DNA of 11,768 nucleotides from an uncultured Rhodospirillales bacterium (GCA_937127205.1 CAKZLS010000107.1:1-11768); one strand, 5' to 3'. Positions 1 to 7,267 are shown, counted from the first letter of the stretch. The notes: a model not told the origin generated them from the letters alone. Translations and numbers: made by a program.

Positions 1-56
1 TCAACATCGGCGGCATCGGCATCATCTCGGTGGCGACTAGAAAGCAGAAGGCATAG
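1..56 (+). CDS. pstC: Phosphate ABC transporter permease PstC, C-terminal end only (partial)
   Basis: The window opens inside a reading frame that ends at the TAG at 54-56. The visible residues (NIGGIGIISVATRKQKA) are a short hydrophobic stretch followed by a basic tail, as expected at the cytoplasmic end of a last membrane helix. The identity rests on position: it stops three bases before pstA, and pstC normally precedes pstA. PstC would pair with PstA to form the phosphate channel in the inner membrane. Only 17 residues are visible, so family membership cannot be shown from sequence alone. Confidence 0.65.
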   Translation, partial: NIGGIGIISVATRKQKA

Positions 57-59
57 GCC

Positions 60-956
60 ATGGCCGATCAGAAAAATCCCATTGGCTTCACCGGTGAGAA
101 CAAGCCCCCAAACCTGAACCGCGATCTTATGCAGGGGCGGGCGCTGCGCAGCGGGATCCTCACCGGCGGCGCCTGGGTGGTGGCGGTAATCGCCGCCGTG
201 CCGCTGTTCTCGGTGCTCTACATGCTGTTCGTGGAGGGTGGCTCGCGGTTCGGCTTCGATATTTTCACGGAATTGCCGCCTGCAGGGTTCGAAATGGGCG
301 GCGGCTTCGGCAACGCCATCGTCGGAACGCTGGTCATGGTGGGGATTGCCGCGATGATCAGCATCCCCATCGGCATCCTCGCGGCCGTCTATCTCGGAGA
401 ACTGGATCCCAACAGCAAGCTCGCCACCATCTCGCGGTTCCTGGCCAAGGTGCTGACCGGGTTCCCGTCGATTTTGGCCGGTGTGTTCGCCTACGGCGCG
501 GTGGTTTTGCTGATGGGTACGTATTCGGCCATCGCCGGAGGGGTTGCGCTGTCGGTGCTGATGCTGCCCACCGTGGTCCTGACCGCCGAGGAATCCATGA
601 AGATGGTGCCGCAGCGGATGAAAGACGCAGCCTACGGCATGGGATGCACGCGCTCCCAGGTGATCTGGAAGGTGGTGCTGCCGACCGGGCTGCCTGGCAT
701 CCTGCCCGGTGTGATGCTGGCTGTGGCCGGGGCGGCGGGCGAGTCGGCGCCGCTATTGTTCACGGCGCTGTTCAGCAACTACTACATGAGCAGCTTGACC
801 GAGCCCACGGCCTCGTTGTCGATCCTGATCTACAACTTTTCGGGTATGCCCTTCGAGAACCAGATCGAATTGGCCTGGGCAGCATCCCTGGTCCTGGTCC
901 TCATCGTTTTGGTCTTCAACATCCTCAGCCGTTTGGTAAGCAAACGCAGAGTTTAG
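60..956 (+). CDS. pstA: Phosphate ABC transporter permease PstA
   Basis: Inner-membrane permease subunit of the high-affinity phosphate importer, forming the translocation path with PstC. The 298 residues match the usual PstA length. There are six likely membrane helices, roughly at 33-57, 86-112, 133-152, 154-176, 211-237 and 270-292. Family marks are GNAIVGT near 84-90, LTGFPSILAGVFAY at 132-145, the cytoplasmic EAA-type coupling loop around 189-208 (DAAYGMG, then VVLP) that docks on PstB, and GESAPLLFT at 227-235, a variant of the usual GETAPLLFT. The ATG lies three bases after the pstC stop, and an AGAAGG-like ribosome site falls inside the pstC end, so translation is probably coupled. 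pstB follows after 21 bases. Confidence 0.96.
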   Translation: MADQKNPIGFTGENKPPNLNRDLMQGRALRSGILTGGAWVVAVIAAVPLFSVLYMLFVEGGSRFGFDIFTELPPAGFEMGGGFGNAIVGTLVMVGIAAMISIPIGILAAVYLGELDPNSKLATISRFLAKVLTGFPSILAGVFAYGAVVLLMGTYSAIAGGVALSVLMLPTVVLTAEESMKMVPQRMKDAAYGMGCTRSQVIWKVVLPTGLPGILPGVMLAVAGAAGESAPLLFTALFSNYYMSSLTEPTASLSILIYNFSGMPFENQIELAWAASLVLVLIVLVFNILSRLVSKRRV

Positions 957-977
957 AGAATAGCGGGAAATGCGAAC

Positions 978-1817
978 ATGAACGCAATGGCGGCAGAAGC
1001 GACAGCGACGGAAACGGCGGCGATTTGCCCCGACGTCCCCTTGTCGGAACGGGCAATCGACTGCAACCTCGAAAAGGTTTTCTACGGTGACTTCCTGGCC
1101 GTTCGGGACAGCACACTGCCCATCGAGAAGAACAAAGTCACCGGTTTTATCGGCCCGTCCGGTTGCGGAAAGAGCACGGTTTTGCGATGCCTCAACCGGA
1201 TGAACGACATGATTCCGGTGTTCCGCTTCGAGGGTCACGTCCATTTCATGGGGCAGGACATCTACGCCAAGCAGATCGACCCGGTGATCGTGCGCCGTTA
1301 CATCGGCATGGTGTTTCAGCAGCCGAACCCCTTTTCCATGAGTATTTTTGACAATGTGGCTTTCGGCCTGCGCCTCAACCGCTTCAAGGGCGATACCGAA
1401 GAGCGCGTGCAAAAAGCCCTGGAGCGCGCCGCCATCTGGAAAGAGGTGAAGGATAAGCTCAAGCAGAGCGGACTTTCGTTGTCGGGCGGCCAGCAGCAAC
1501 GGCTTTGCATTGCCCGAGCCATCGCCACCGAACCAACTGTCTTGTTGATGGACGAGCCCTGTTCCGCGCTCGATCCCATCGCCACGCGCCAGGTGGAAGA
1601 ATTGATGCACGAGCTGAAGGAAAACTACACCATCGCCCTGGTGACGCACAATATGCAGCAGGCGACCCGGGTCGCCGACACAACGGCGTTCTTCTCGGTG
1701 GACATTAGCGCAGGGGGCCGGACCGGGTATCTCGTGGAAATGGGCGATACGAAACAGGTTTTCGAGGATCCTCGGGCCGAACTGACCCGCGATTACATCT
1801 CAGGCCAATTCAGCTAA
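978..1817 (+). CDS. pstB: Phosphate ABC transporter ATP-binding protein PstB
   Basis: Cytoplasmic ATPase that powers phosphate import through PstC and PstA. All nucleotide-binding motifs are present: Walker A GPSGCGKST at 59-67, Q-loop FQQPNPF at 113-119, ABC signature LSGGQQQR at 168-175, Walker B VLLMDEP at 188-194 and the switch His in VTHN at about 224. MSIFDN and CSALDP are typical of PstB. At 279 residues it is slightly longer than E. coli PstB because of an N-terminal extension of about 25 residues and an insert near 240-249 (DISAGGRTG) before the YLVE strand. The ATG at 978 is used; a second in-frame ATG at 987 is possible. It sits between pstA and pstS, 22 bases from the latter. Confidence 0.97.
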   Translation: MNAMAAEATATETAAICPDVPLSERAIDCNLEKVFYGDFLAVRDSTLPIEKNKVTGFIGPSGCGKSTVLRCLNRMNDMIPVFRFEGHVHFMGQDIYAKQIDPVIVRRYIGMVFQQPNPFSMSIFDNVAFGLRLNRFKGDTEERVQKALERAAIWKEVKDKLKQSGLSLSGGQQQRLCIARAIATEPTVLLMDEPCSALDPIATRQVEELMHELKENYTIALVTHNMQQATRVADTTAFFSVDISAGGRTGYLVEMGDTKQVFEDPRAELTRDYISGQFS

Positions 1818-1839
1818 ACCGAGAGCGGGAACCAGCACC

Positions 1840-2922
1840 ATGACCATCAAAGACCCTTTGCGCGCAATCGCCTTGCCAGTTCTCGTCGTGGCCATGCTGG
1901 CCGCGTGCGGGGAGGAGCAGGCGCCGCCGAAGGAAGAGGTGCGCGTCGAGCCCGCACCCGCCGACAGATTGTGGGTGCGCGGTGCCGGCGCAACGTTTCC
2001 AGAGCCTTTGTACAGAAAATGGGTCGAGACGTACCAGGCCAATCATCCCGAAACCTGGGTGACGTACTCCGGTGTCGGAAGCGGCGCGGGCATCGACAGA
2101 TTTATTACAGGTTCAGTTGACTTCGGCGGCAGTGACGCGGCCATGACCGATGAGCAAATGGCCCGCGTGGATAGCGGCGTCCACCTTGTGCCCGCCACCG
2201 CGGGCATGGTGGTTCTGGCCTACAATCTGCCCGGCGTTGATGGCGAACTGTATCTGCCGAGAGACGTCTATGCCGATATCTTCGCGGGCAAAATCGATAA
2301 ATGGAACGACCCGAGCATCCAGGCCGCCAACGTCGAGTTAACGCTTCCGAACCTAAACATCGCTTTGGTTGCCCGGCGGGACAGCAGCGGCACCACCTTC
2401 GCCTTTACCAGTCATTTAGCGGAAATCAGCGAGACCTTCGGCTCGGAGGGGCCAGGTGTGGGCAAGCTGGTGAGCTGGCCGGGGGGCGCCATGCTGGCAA
2501 ATGGCAACGACGGCGTGGCGCAGCGGGTCAAGATCAGCGAGGGCGCCATCGGATACATGGGCTACGAATTCGCCAAGCGCCTGGATATCCCCATGGCGAC
2601 GCTGGAGAACAAGGCCGGCAACTTCATCAAGGCCGATCCGGCGACGGGCCAGACCGCCCTTGCGGATACGGTCGACGAGATGCCGGAAGATCTCCGATTG
2701 TTCATTCCAGACCCGAAGGGCGCGCAATCGTATCCCATCGTCACCTATAGCTGGCTCCTGCTGTATGGCGATTATGATAGCGATACCAAACGGGCGGCAG
2801 TCAAAGACTTCGTCACCTGGGGGTTGAGCGAGGGCCAGTCCTACAGCGACGATCTCGGGTTCATTCCGCTCCCACGGGAGGTGGTCTCCCTGGGAGCGCA
2901 GGCGGTGGAGAGCATCCAGTAA
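1840..2922 (+). CDS. pstS: Phosphate-binding lipoprotein PstS
   Basis: Extracytoplasmic receptor that captures phosphate and delivers it to PstA/PstC. Residues 1-23 are a lipoprotein signal: a short basic start, a hydrophobic core and a LAAC lipobox with acylated Cys23. A Pro/Glu-rich linker (27-42) follows, then the PstS fold. Residues matching known E. coli phosphate ligands are visible: TF at 52-53 (GAGATFP), Ser81 (GVGSGAG), Asp99 (DFGGSD), Arg179, and SGT at 183-185. The C terminus (GFIPLPREVV) is also family-typical. The 360-residue length is normal. It is the last pst gene, 22 bases after pstB, whereas many pst operons begin with pstS. Most Gram-negative PstS proteins are soluble, so the lipid anchor is uncommon. 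No phoU follows. Confidence 0.95.
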   Translation: MTIKDPLRAIALPVLVVAMLAACGEEQAPPKEEVRVEPAPADRLWVRGAGATFPEPLYRKWVETYQANHPETWVTYSGVGSGAGIDRFITGSVDFGGSDAAMTDEQMARVDSGVHLVPATAGMVVLAYNLPGVDGELYLPRDVYADIFAGKIDKWNDPSIQAANVELTLPNLNIALVARRDSSGTTFAFTSHLAEISETFGSEGPGVGKLVSWPGGAMLANGNDGVAQRVKISEGAIGYMGYEFAKRLDIPMATLENKAGNFIKADPATGQTALADTVDEMPEDLRLFIPDPKGAQSYPIVTYSWLLLYGDYDSDTKRAAVKDFVTWGLSEGQSYSDDLGFIPLPREVVSLGAQAVESIQ

Positions 2923-2924
2923 AT

Positions 2925-2952
2925 TTGTTTCCGCGGCGATGCAGTGTAATAC
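2925..2952 (+). promoter_or_regulatory. Weak candidate promoter upstream of the Fic-like gene
   Basis: TTGTTT (2925-2930) lies 16 bases before TAATAC (2947-2952), just after the pstS stop. Each element matches the sigma-70 consensus only in part. It would place a start site about 80 bases before the ATG at 3040. Read-through from pst is an equally good explanation for expression. Confidence 0.2.
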
Positions 2953-3039
2953 TGGCCCGGCCGAACAGCCGTGGCAAATCACGGTGCCTGTGTTTTGACC
3001 CAACGCGTTCGAGGCGGCAATACGCTCAGCGGAAATCCT

Positions 3040-3714
3040 ATGGTCCAATTTCGGTTGAATCTACCCGCGATCGAGGCTTGCCTGCGTGACGTCCAAAATA
3101 ATTTCCAACGTATCAACGAGAATTTGGATGATTACCGCGACCCGCTGACCGACGAAGTGGTTGGGAACATGATGGCCGGTTATCAGCGGGTGGATCAGAT
3201 CATCGGAAACGGCACCGATCTCTTTGCTCTCGGCAATTCCAGACATATTCTGGAACTCAACGACCTCGTGCTCTGCCGAGGGGACAGGACTGATACCTGC
3301 TGCTCCCCCGAGCACTTTCGGGCCAACGAGCGTCGTTTCTACGATGACCGCCGAGGCGGCATTCGGGATCTGATGGAATGGCTGGAATTTCACAGCGAAG
3401 ATCCGCTTTGGGAACGGGTAGCTGGGACATATGTCCGCATTTTGAGCACGCCGCAACTTTACATCGAGGGCAACCACCGCACCGGCGCCTTGATCATGAG
3501 CTACCTCCTGGCTCGCGAGGGGCGGCCACCGTTCGTCCTGACCGTTGATAATGCAAAGGCGTATTTCGATCCTTCCAGCCTTATCAAGAAGACACATAAG
3601 GGCGGTATCGCCATGCTGATCAAGATACCGGGCTTGAGAAAGGCGTTCTCGCAGTTCCTGAAAGACCAGGCCGACGACCGTTTCCTGCTCAAGGTAAAGA
3701 GATACCAGCGGTAG
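3040..3714 (+). CDS. Fic-fold protein with degenerate catalytic motif
   Basis: A 224-residue protein whose C-terminal half resembles the Fic/Doc core. Residues 139-148 (QLYIEGNHRT) align with the Fic signature HxFx(D/E)GN(G/K)RT. They are followed by a helix (ALIMSYLLAREG), then RPPFVL and a later YFDPSSLIK, matching the Fic pattern after the motif. Fic enzymes transfer AMP or other phosphate-containing groups onto proteins. Here the catalytic His is Gln139 and the usual Gly/Lys is His146, so standard activity is doubtful. No inhibitory (S/T)xxxE(G/N) motif was found. Cys79, Cys87, Cys88 and His92 form a small cluster of unknown meaning. The frame is open from an ATG at 2971, but the 23 extra residues look non-coding, so 3040 is preferred. 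No antitoxin-like partner is adjacent. Function unknown. Confidence 0.75.
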   Translation: MVQFRLNLPAIEACLRDVQNNFQRINENLDDYRDPLTDEVVGNMMAGYQRVDQIIGNGTDLFALGNSRHILELNDLVLCRGDRTDTCCSPEHFRANERRFYDDRRGGIRDLMEWLEFHSEDPLWERVAGTYVRILSTPQLYIEGNHRTGALIMSYLLAREGRPPFVLTVDNAKAYFDPSSLIKKTHKGGIAMLIKIPGLRKAFSQFLKDQADDRFLLKVKRYQR

Positions 3715-3725
3715 TTGGTTTGGCC

Positions 3726-3749
3726 CCTCGTCATTGATCGTTGACGAGG
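3726..3749 (+). terminator. Perfect 8-bp hairpin after the Fic-like gene
   Basis: CCTCGTCA (3726-3733) and TGACGAGG (3742-3749) are exact reverse complements separated by an 8-base loop. The hairpin begins 12 bases after the Fic-like stop codon and before the next promoter candidate, where a terminator is expected. No U-tract follows, so it may instead be a weak terminator, an RNA 3'-end stabiliser or an operator. Confidence 0.4.
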
Positions 3750-3784
3750 CGGCACAAGTTGGTGTGTCCTGAAAGGCAACGTTC

Positions 3785-3814
3785 TGATCCGGCAGCTCTC
3801 ATTTGCCGTAAAAT
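3785..3814 (+). promoter_or_regulatory. Candidate RpoE/ChrR-type (ECF11) sigma factor promoter
   Basis: TGATCC (3785-3790) is followed after exactly 18 bases by TAAAAT (3809-3814). The Rhodobacter sphaeroides singlet-oxygen sigma factor RpoE uses a TGATCC -35 element and a TAAGA-like -10 element at about this spacing. The site is the only promoter-like pair seen in the 141-base gap (3715-3855), and it precedes a gene set known as an RpoE target. The -10 end lies about 41 bases before the ATG at 3856. No rpoE or chrR gene is in the window. Confidence 0.6.
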
Positions 3815-3855
3815 TACGAAATCAAACGTGTTCTGCCGCGATAGATCGATTTAAA

Positions 3856-5211
3856 ATGCCTTTTGACCCCACCGTGCCGGCCAAGCCGCTAAACATCGCC
3901 ATCGTCGGGACCGGAATTTCCGGAATAGCTGCGGCATGGCTGTTGAACAAAAACCATACCATCACGGTCTACGAGCAGGACGGCCGTATCGGCGGGCACA
4001 CCAACACAGTGGAGGTTTCCGACGCCGGCCGGACCATTCCGGTGGATACCGGCTTTATTGTTTATAACGGGGCCAACTATCCCAACCTCGTGGCCCTTTT
4101 TGACCACCTCAATGTTGTCACCAAGCCAAGTGAAATGTCGTTCGCCGCATCCATTGATGACGGCACGCTCGAATATTCTGGATCGGACCTCGCTGGATTG
4201 TTCGCGCAAAAGCGGAACCTGTTCCGGCCGCGATTCTGGCGCATGTTGGCTGGCATACGTCGGTTTTATCGCGAAGGGCCGGAAGTCATGCAAATTGCCG
4301 ACGGAGACGACATCAGGCTCGGCGACTACCTCGATGCACGGGGATATTCGCCGGCCTTCATCGACGATCACCTTCTGCCCATGGCGGCCGCCATCTGGTC
4401 GACGGCGGCAAATGATATGCGTGACCACCCGGCATCGGCGTTTGTGCGGTTTTGCATGAACCACGGTTTGATGCAGGTCAGCAATCGGCCGCAGTGGCGA
4501 ACGGTGGCCGGCGGCAGCCGGGAGTATATGACCCGGTTGACCGAACCATTCGCCGCCGATATTCGTACCGGCGCCGGCGTGCGTTCGATAACGCGTTCCG
4601 GCGGGTCGGTCACCGTCGAGGACGCCAACGGCGATATTGGCACCTATGACCACGTTGTGATCGCCGCCCACGCCAATCAAGCACTGGCCATGCTTGCGGA
4701 TCCGAGCCCTGACGAGACCGCGCTGCTGGGCGCATTCGCCTACACCCGAAACACGGCTGTCCTCCACCAAGACCCCAATCTAATGCCCGTGCGCCGCAAG
4801 GTTTGGTCCAGTTGGAACTACCTGAGCCACGCCGGCCAAGATGGCACATCACAGGTTTGCGTCACCTATTGGATGAATAAGCTTCAGGAATTGGAGTCCG
4901 AGGAACCAATCTTGGTGACGCTAAACCCCAACCGGGAGCCCGATTCTGGGAAAATCCTGCGGACGATCGAGTACGAGCACCCGTCCTTCGATTTGGGTGC
5001 CATCAAAGCGCAACGCCATTTGTGGGACCTGCAGGGCGCCCGCAACACGTGGTTTTGCGGCAGTTACTTCGGGGCCGGTTTCCATGAGGACGGGCTGCAG
5101 TCCGGTCTTGCCGTCGCCGAAGCGCTCGGGGGCACGCCAAGGCCGTGGACCGTCGATGGCCAATCGGATCGCATTCATCTACCGGCATCAGCAAACGGAG
5201 AGAGGGCATAA
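3856..5211 (+). CDS. FAD-dependent oxidoreductase (flavin amine oxidase-like, COG2907 type)
   Basis: A 451-residue flavoprotein predicted to oxidise or desaturate a membrane fatty-acyl chain or a related substrate. The N-terminal Rossmann motif VGTGISG (17-23), Glu40 at the end of the second strand and the following GRIGGHTNTVEV form a classic FAD-binding site. The C-terminal segment from about 399 (WFCGSYFGAGFHEDG, then LAVAEALGG) is the second FAD-contact region of amine-oxidase-like flavoproteins. There is no signal peptide, so it is likely cytoplasmic or membrane-associated. In Rhodobacter the equivalent gene (RSP1091, from memory) heads an RpoE-controlled operon with a DUF1365 gene. A desaturase, UfaD, is known in furan fatty acid synthesis and may correspond to this protein, but I am not certain. 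The ATG at 3856 has no clear Shine-Dalgarno site. Confidence 0.9.
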   Translation: MPFDPTVPAKPLNIAIVGTGISGIAAAWLLNKNHTITVYEQDGRIGGHTNTVEVSDAGRTIPVDTGFIVYNGANYPNLVALFDHLNVVTKPSEMSFAASIDDGTLEYSGSDLAGLFAQKRNLFRPRFWRMLAGIRRFYREGPEVMQIADGDDIRLGDYLDARGYSPAFIDDHLLPMAAAIWSTAANDMRDHPASAFVRFCMNHGLMQVSNRPQWRTVAGGSREYMTRLTEPFAADIRTGAGVRSITRSGGSVTVEDANGDIGTYDHVVIAAHANQALAMLADPSPDETALLGAFAYTRNTAVLHQDPNLMPVRRKVWSSWNYLSHAGQDGTSQVCVTYWMNKLQELESEEPILVTLNPNREPDSGKILRTIEYEHPSFDLGAIKAQRHLWDLQGARNTWFCGSYFGAGFHEDGLQSGLAVAEALGGTPRPWTVDGQSDRIHLPASANGERA

Positions 5212-5996
5212 TGAGAGCAATGTCCTCTTCGCTTTACTGCGGTCGCGTGATGCACAAACGCGTCCGGCCGGTGAAGCACAAGCTGGACTATCGGGTGTTT
5301 TCTACTCTGATCGACCTTGAGGAGCTTCCGCGCCTCGACCGGTCGCTCACCCTGTTTTCCCACAACAGTTTCAACATTTTCAGTTTTTACGATCGTGATT
5401 ATGGTCCCGGTGACGGGTCGCCGCTGCGCCCGTGGGTCGAGTATCACCTCAACGAGGCCGGTATCAACCTCGACGGTGGCGCTATTCGGATCCTTTGTTT
5501 CCCGCGGATCTTTGGATATGTGTTTAATCCGCTTAGCGTCTACTTCTGTTACCGGCGGTCGGGCGACTTGTCCGCAGTTCTGTATGAGGTGAGCAACACC
5601 TTCGGGCAAAGACACGGTTACTTGATCCCGGTTGCGGACGGCCGTTCTGACGTTTTTCAGCAGCAATGCGACAAACGCTTCTACGTATCGCCGTTCAACG
5701 CGGTGGAAGGGTTCTATCGCTTCAACGTCAAACCGCCCACGGAGACCTTGGCCATCGCCATCAATCAGTGTGACCAACACGGGCTTCTTCTTCATGCCGC
5801 GCACAATGCGCGCCGCGTGCCGCTGACCAATGGTGCGCTCGTCACCGCGTTTTTGCGTTATCCCTTGATGACCGTTAAGGTCATCGGGGGGATACACTGG
5901 GAGGCATTACGCCTTTGGCGCAAGGGCTTACGGCTGGTGGATCGGCCCCCGCCGCCGGTGCAACCGGTAACCGTGGTGACCACTCCCGAGGCGTAG
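5211..5996 (+). CDS. DUF1365 family protein (acyl-chain modification module)
   Basis: A 261-residue DUF1365 protein. Family marks are the basic start KRVRPVKHKLDYRVF (16-30), NPLSVYFCY (106-114), EVSNTFGQRH (126-135), KRFYVSPF (155-162) and HWEALRLW (229-236). No cofactor motif is evident; the conserved His, Tyr and Asn residues suggest a catalytic or lipid-binding role. DUF1365 genes regularly sit between a COG2907 flavoprotein and a CFA-like methyltransferase. In Rhodobacter the equivalent (RSP1090) has been linked to the singlet-oxygen response and to furan fatty acid work; UfaO is a possible counterpart, unproven here. Translation starts at the ATG at 5211, which shares a base with the upstream stop (TAATG) and follows a GGAGAGAGG ribosome site at 5197-5205. 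The frame is open back to 5145 but that extension lies inside the previous gene. Confidence 0.92.
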   Translation: MRAMSSSLYCGRVMHKRVRPVKHKLDYRVFSTLIDLEELPRLDRSLTLFSHNSFNIFSFYDRDYGPGDGSPLRPWVEYHLNEAGINLDGGAIRILCFPRIFGYVFNPLSVYFCYRRSGDLSAVLYEVSNTFGQRHGYLIPVADGRSDVFQQQCDKRFYVSPFNAVEGFYRFNVKPPTETLAIAINQCDQHGLLLHAAHNARRVPLTNGALVTAFLRYPLMTVKVIGGIHWEALRLWRKGLRLVDRPPPPVQPVTVVTTPEA

Positions 5997-6017
5997 ATAA
6001 CAAAAGGTTCCCAAGTG

Positions 6018-7253
6018 ATGTCCGATACGAAATCAAGAACACGGTTCGACTGGTCTGTCCTCGGCGTGCTCGCGGGTGTCAACCCGTGGACGGGGGCGCT
6101 GCTTGCATTGGCCCAGCGCATCGAGTTTGGTCAACTGTCCCTGGTCCTTCCCGACGGCACCAACCGCGTGTTCACCGGCAACCGCCACCTCGACGTGCGA
6201 GCGGTGCTCAATATTCGGCGTCCGGATGCCGTGCGCAAGGTCCTGCTCGGCGGCACCACAGGTTTCGGCGAGGCTTACATCAACGGAGATTGGGACACCC
6301 CCGACCTGTACTCTCTGCTTAAACTCGCGCTGGTCAATGAGCCAATCCTCGGCTCGCAGGTGCAGGGCGTCGGCGCGGTGATGTGGCTTGAACGCCTTCG
6401 TCATCGGTTGCGCGCCAACACCCAGCGGGGCAGCCAGCGCAATATCGCGTTTCACTATGATCTCGGCAACGACTTCTACGAATTGTGGCTCGACCCGGGC
6501 ATGACCTATTCCTCCGCTTTGTTCAACGCACCGGAGCAATCCCTGGAGGACGCTCAGAACGCGAAGTGCCGGCAGCTCGCCGAGTTGCTCGACCTGCAGC
6601 CCGGGCATGAAGTTCTCGAAATCGGGTGTGGCTGGGGTGGCTTTGCGGCCATGGCGGCGCGGGACTACGGGTGCCGGGTCACTGCCATTACTTTGTCGCG
6701 CGAGCAACAGGACTATGCCCGCAAGCGGCTTCACGAAGCCGGACTTGCTGATCGGGTGGACGTGCGCCTGCAGGACTATCGGGACGTGAAGGAAACCTAT
6801 GATCGCATTGCTTCCATCGAGATGCTGGAAGCCGTCGGCGAAGAGTATTGGTCGACCTACTTCGACGTCTTGAGGGACCGCATGACGCCCTCCGGTGTCG
6901 CCGGCGTGCAAGTGATCACCATCGAAGATAGCCGGTTTGAGCAATATCGGCACGGCACCGACTTTATTCAGCGCCATATCTTTCCGGGCGGCATGCTGCC
7001 GTCGCCGACCATTTTGTCCCGGCATATTGAAGAGGCGGGACTAAAGCTTACGGATGAGATTCTATTCGGGGAATCCTACGCCGAAACCCTGGGCATTTGG
7101 CAGCGGCGGTTTCAGCATTCCTGGCCGCAAGTGGGCGATCTCGGCTTCGATGACCGGTTCAAGCGAATGTGGGAGTTTTACCTGGCCTATTGCGAGGCGG
7201 GCTTCCGCACTGCATCCATTGATGTGGGCCAATACCGGATCGTCCGGGCTTAG
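6018..7253 (+). CDS. Cyclopropane-fatty-acid-synthase-like SAM methyltransferase (possibly UfaM-type)
   Basis: SAM-dependent enzyme that transfers a methyl group to the double bond of unsaturated acyl chains on phospholipids. The 411 residues are a normal CFA synthase length. Visible motifs are FHYDLGNDFYELWLDP, the SAM-binding loop EIGCGWGG (201-208), LQDYRD, the MLEAVG segment with Glu271, FIQRHIFPGGMLPSP and ERF-like RRFQHSWP near the end. By comparison with E. coli Cfa and mycobacterial CmaA1, Glu239 and Tyr317 equivalents are kept. The Cys139 position is Ser166 (YSSALF instead of YSCAYW), and the His266 position is Ile300 (VQVITI instead of LLHTI). Loss of these bicarbonate ligands suggests a methylated product rather than a cyclopropane. 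An in-frame GTG at 6015 is an alternative start; AAGG at 6004-6007 fits either. It follows DUF1365 closely. Confidence 0.93.
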   Translation: MSDTKSRTRFDWSVLGVLAGVNPWTGALLALAQRIEFGQLSLVLPDGTNRVFTGNRHLDVRAVLNIRRPDAVRKVLLGGTTGFGEAYINGDWDTPDLYSLLKLALVNEPILGSQVQGVGAVMWLERLRHRLRANTQRGSQRNIAFHYDLGNDFYELWLDPGMTYSSALFNAPEQSLEDAQNAKCRQLAELLDLQPGHEVLEIGCGWGGFAAMAARDYGCRVTAITLSREQQDYARKRLHEAGLADRVDVRLQDYRDVKETYDRIASIEMLEAVGEEYWSTYFDVLRDRMTPSGVAGVQVITIEDSRFEQYRHGTDFIQRHIFPGGMLPSPTILSRHIEEAGLKLTDEILFGESYAETLGIWQRRFQHSWPQVGDLGFDDRFKRMWEFYLAYCEAGFRTASIDVGQYRIVRA

Positions 7254-7267
7254 TGGCCGATCGCTAG

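Noticed and set aside
753..1649. 298-codon open frame on the minus strand across pstA and pstB
   Set aside because: It lies opposite two certain genes, has no recognisable family, and its composition (many His, Arg, Gln) is typical of antisense frames of GC-rich genes.
2971..3039. Upstream extension of the Fic-like gene
   Set aside because: The added residues look like translated spacer and no ribosome site is clear, although the choice of 3040 is not proven.
5145..5210. Upstream extension of the DUF1365 gene
   Set aside because: It overlaps the flavoprotein gene by 67 bases, while the ATG at 5211 has a good ribosome site, a TAATG junction and a family-typical N terminus.
5623..5628. A second TGATCC box, inside the DUF1365 gene
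   Set aside because: No TAA-type -10 element follows at 18 bases; likely coding chance.
6033..7025. 330-codon minus-strand open frame opposite the CFA-like gene
   Set aside because: Fully antisense to a gene with clear motifs; no domain seen, so a shadow frame.
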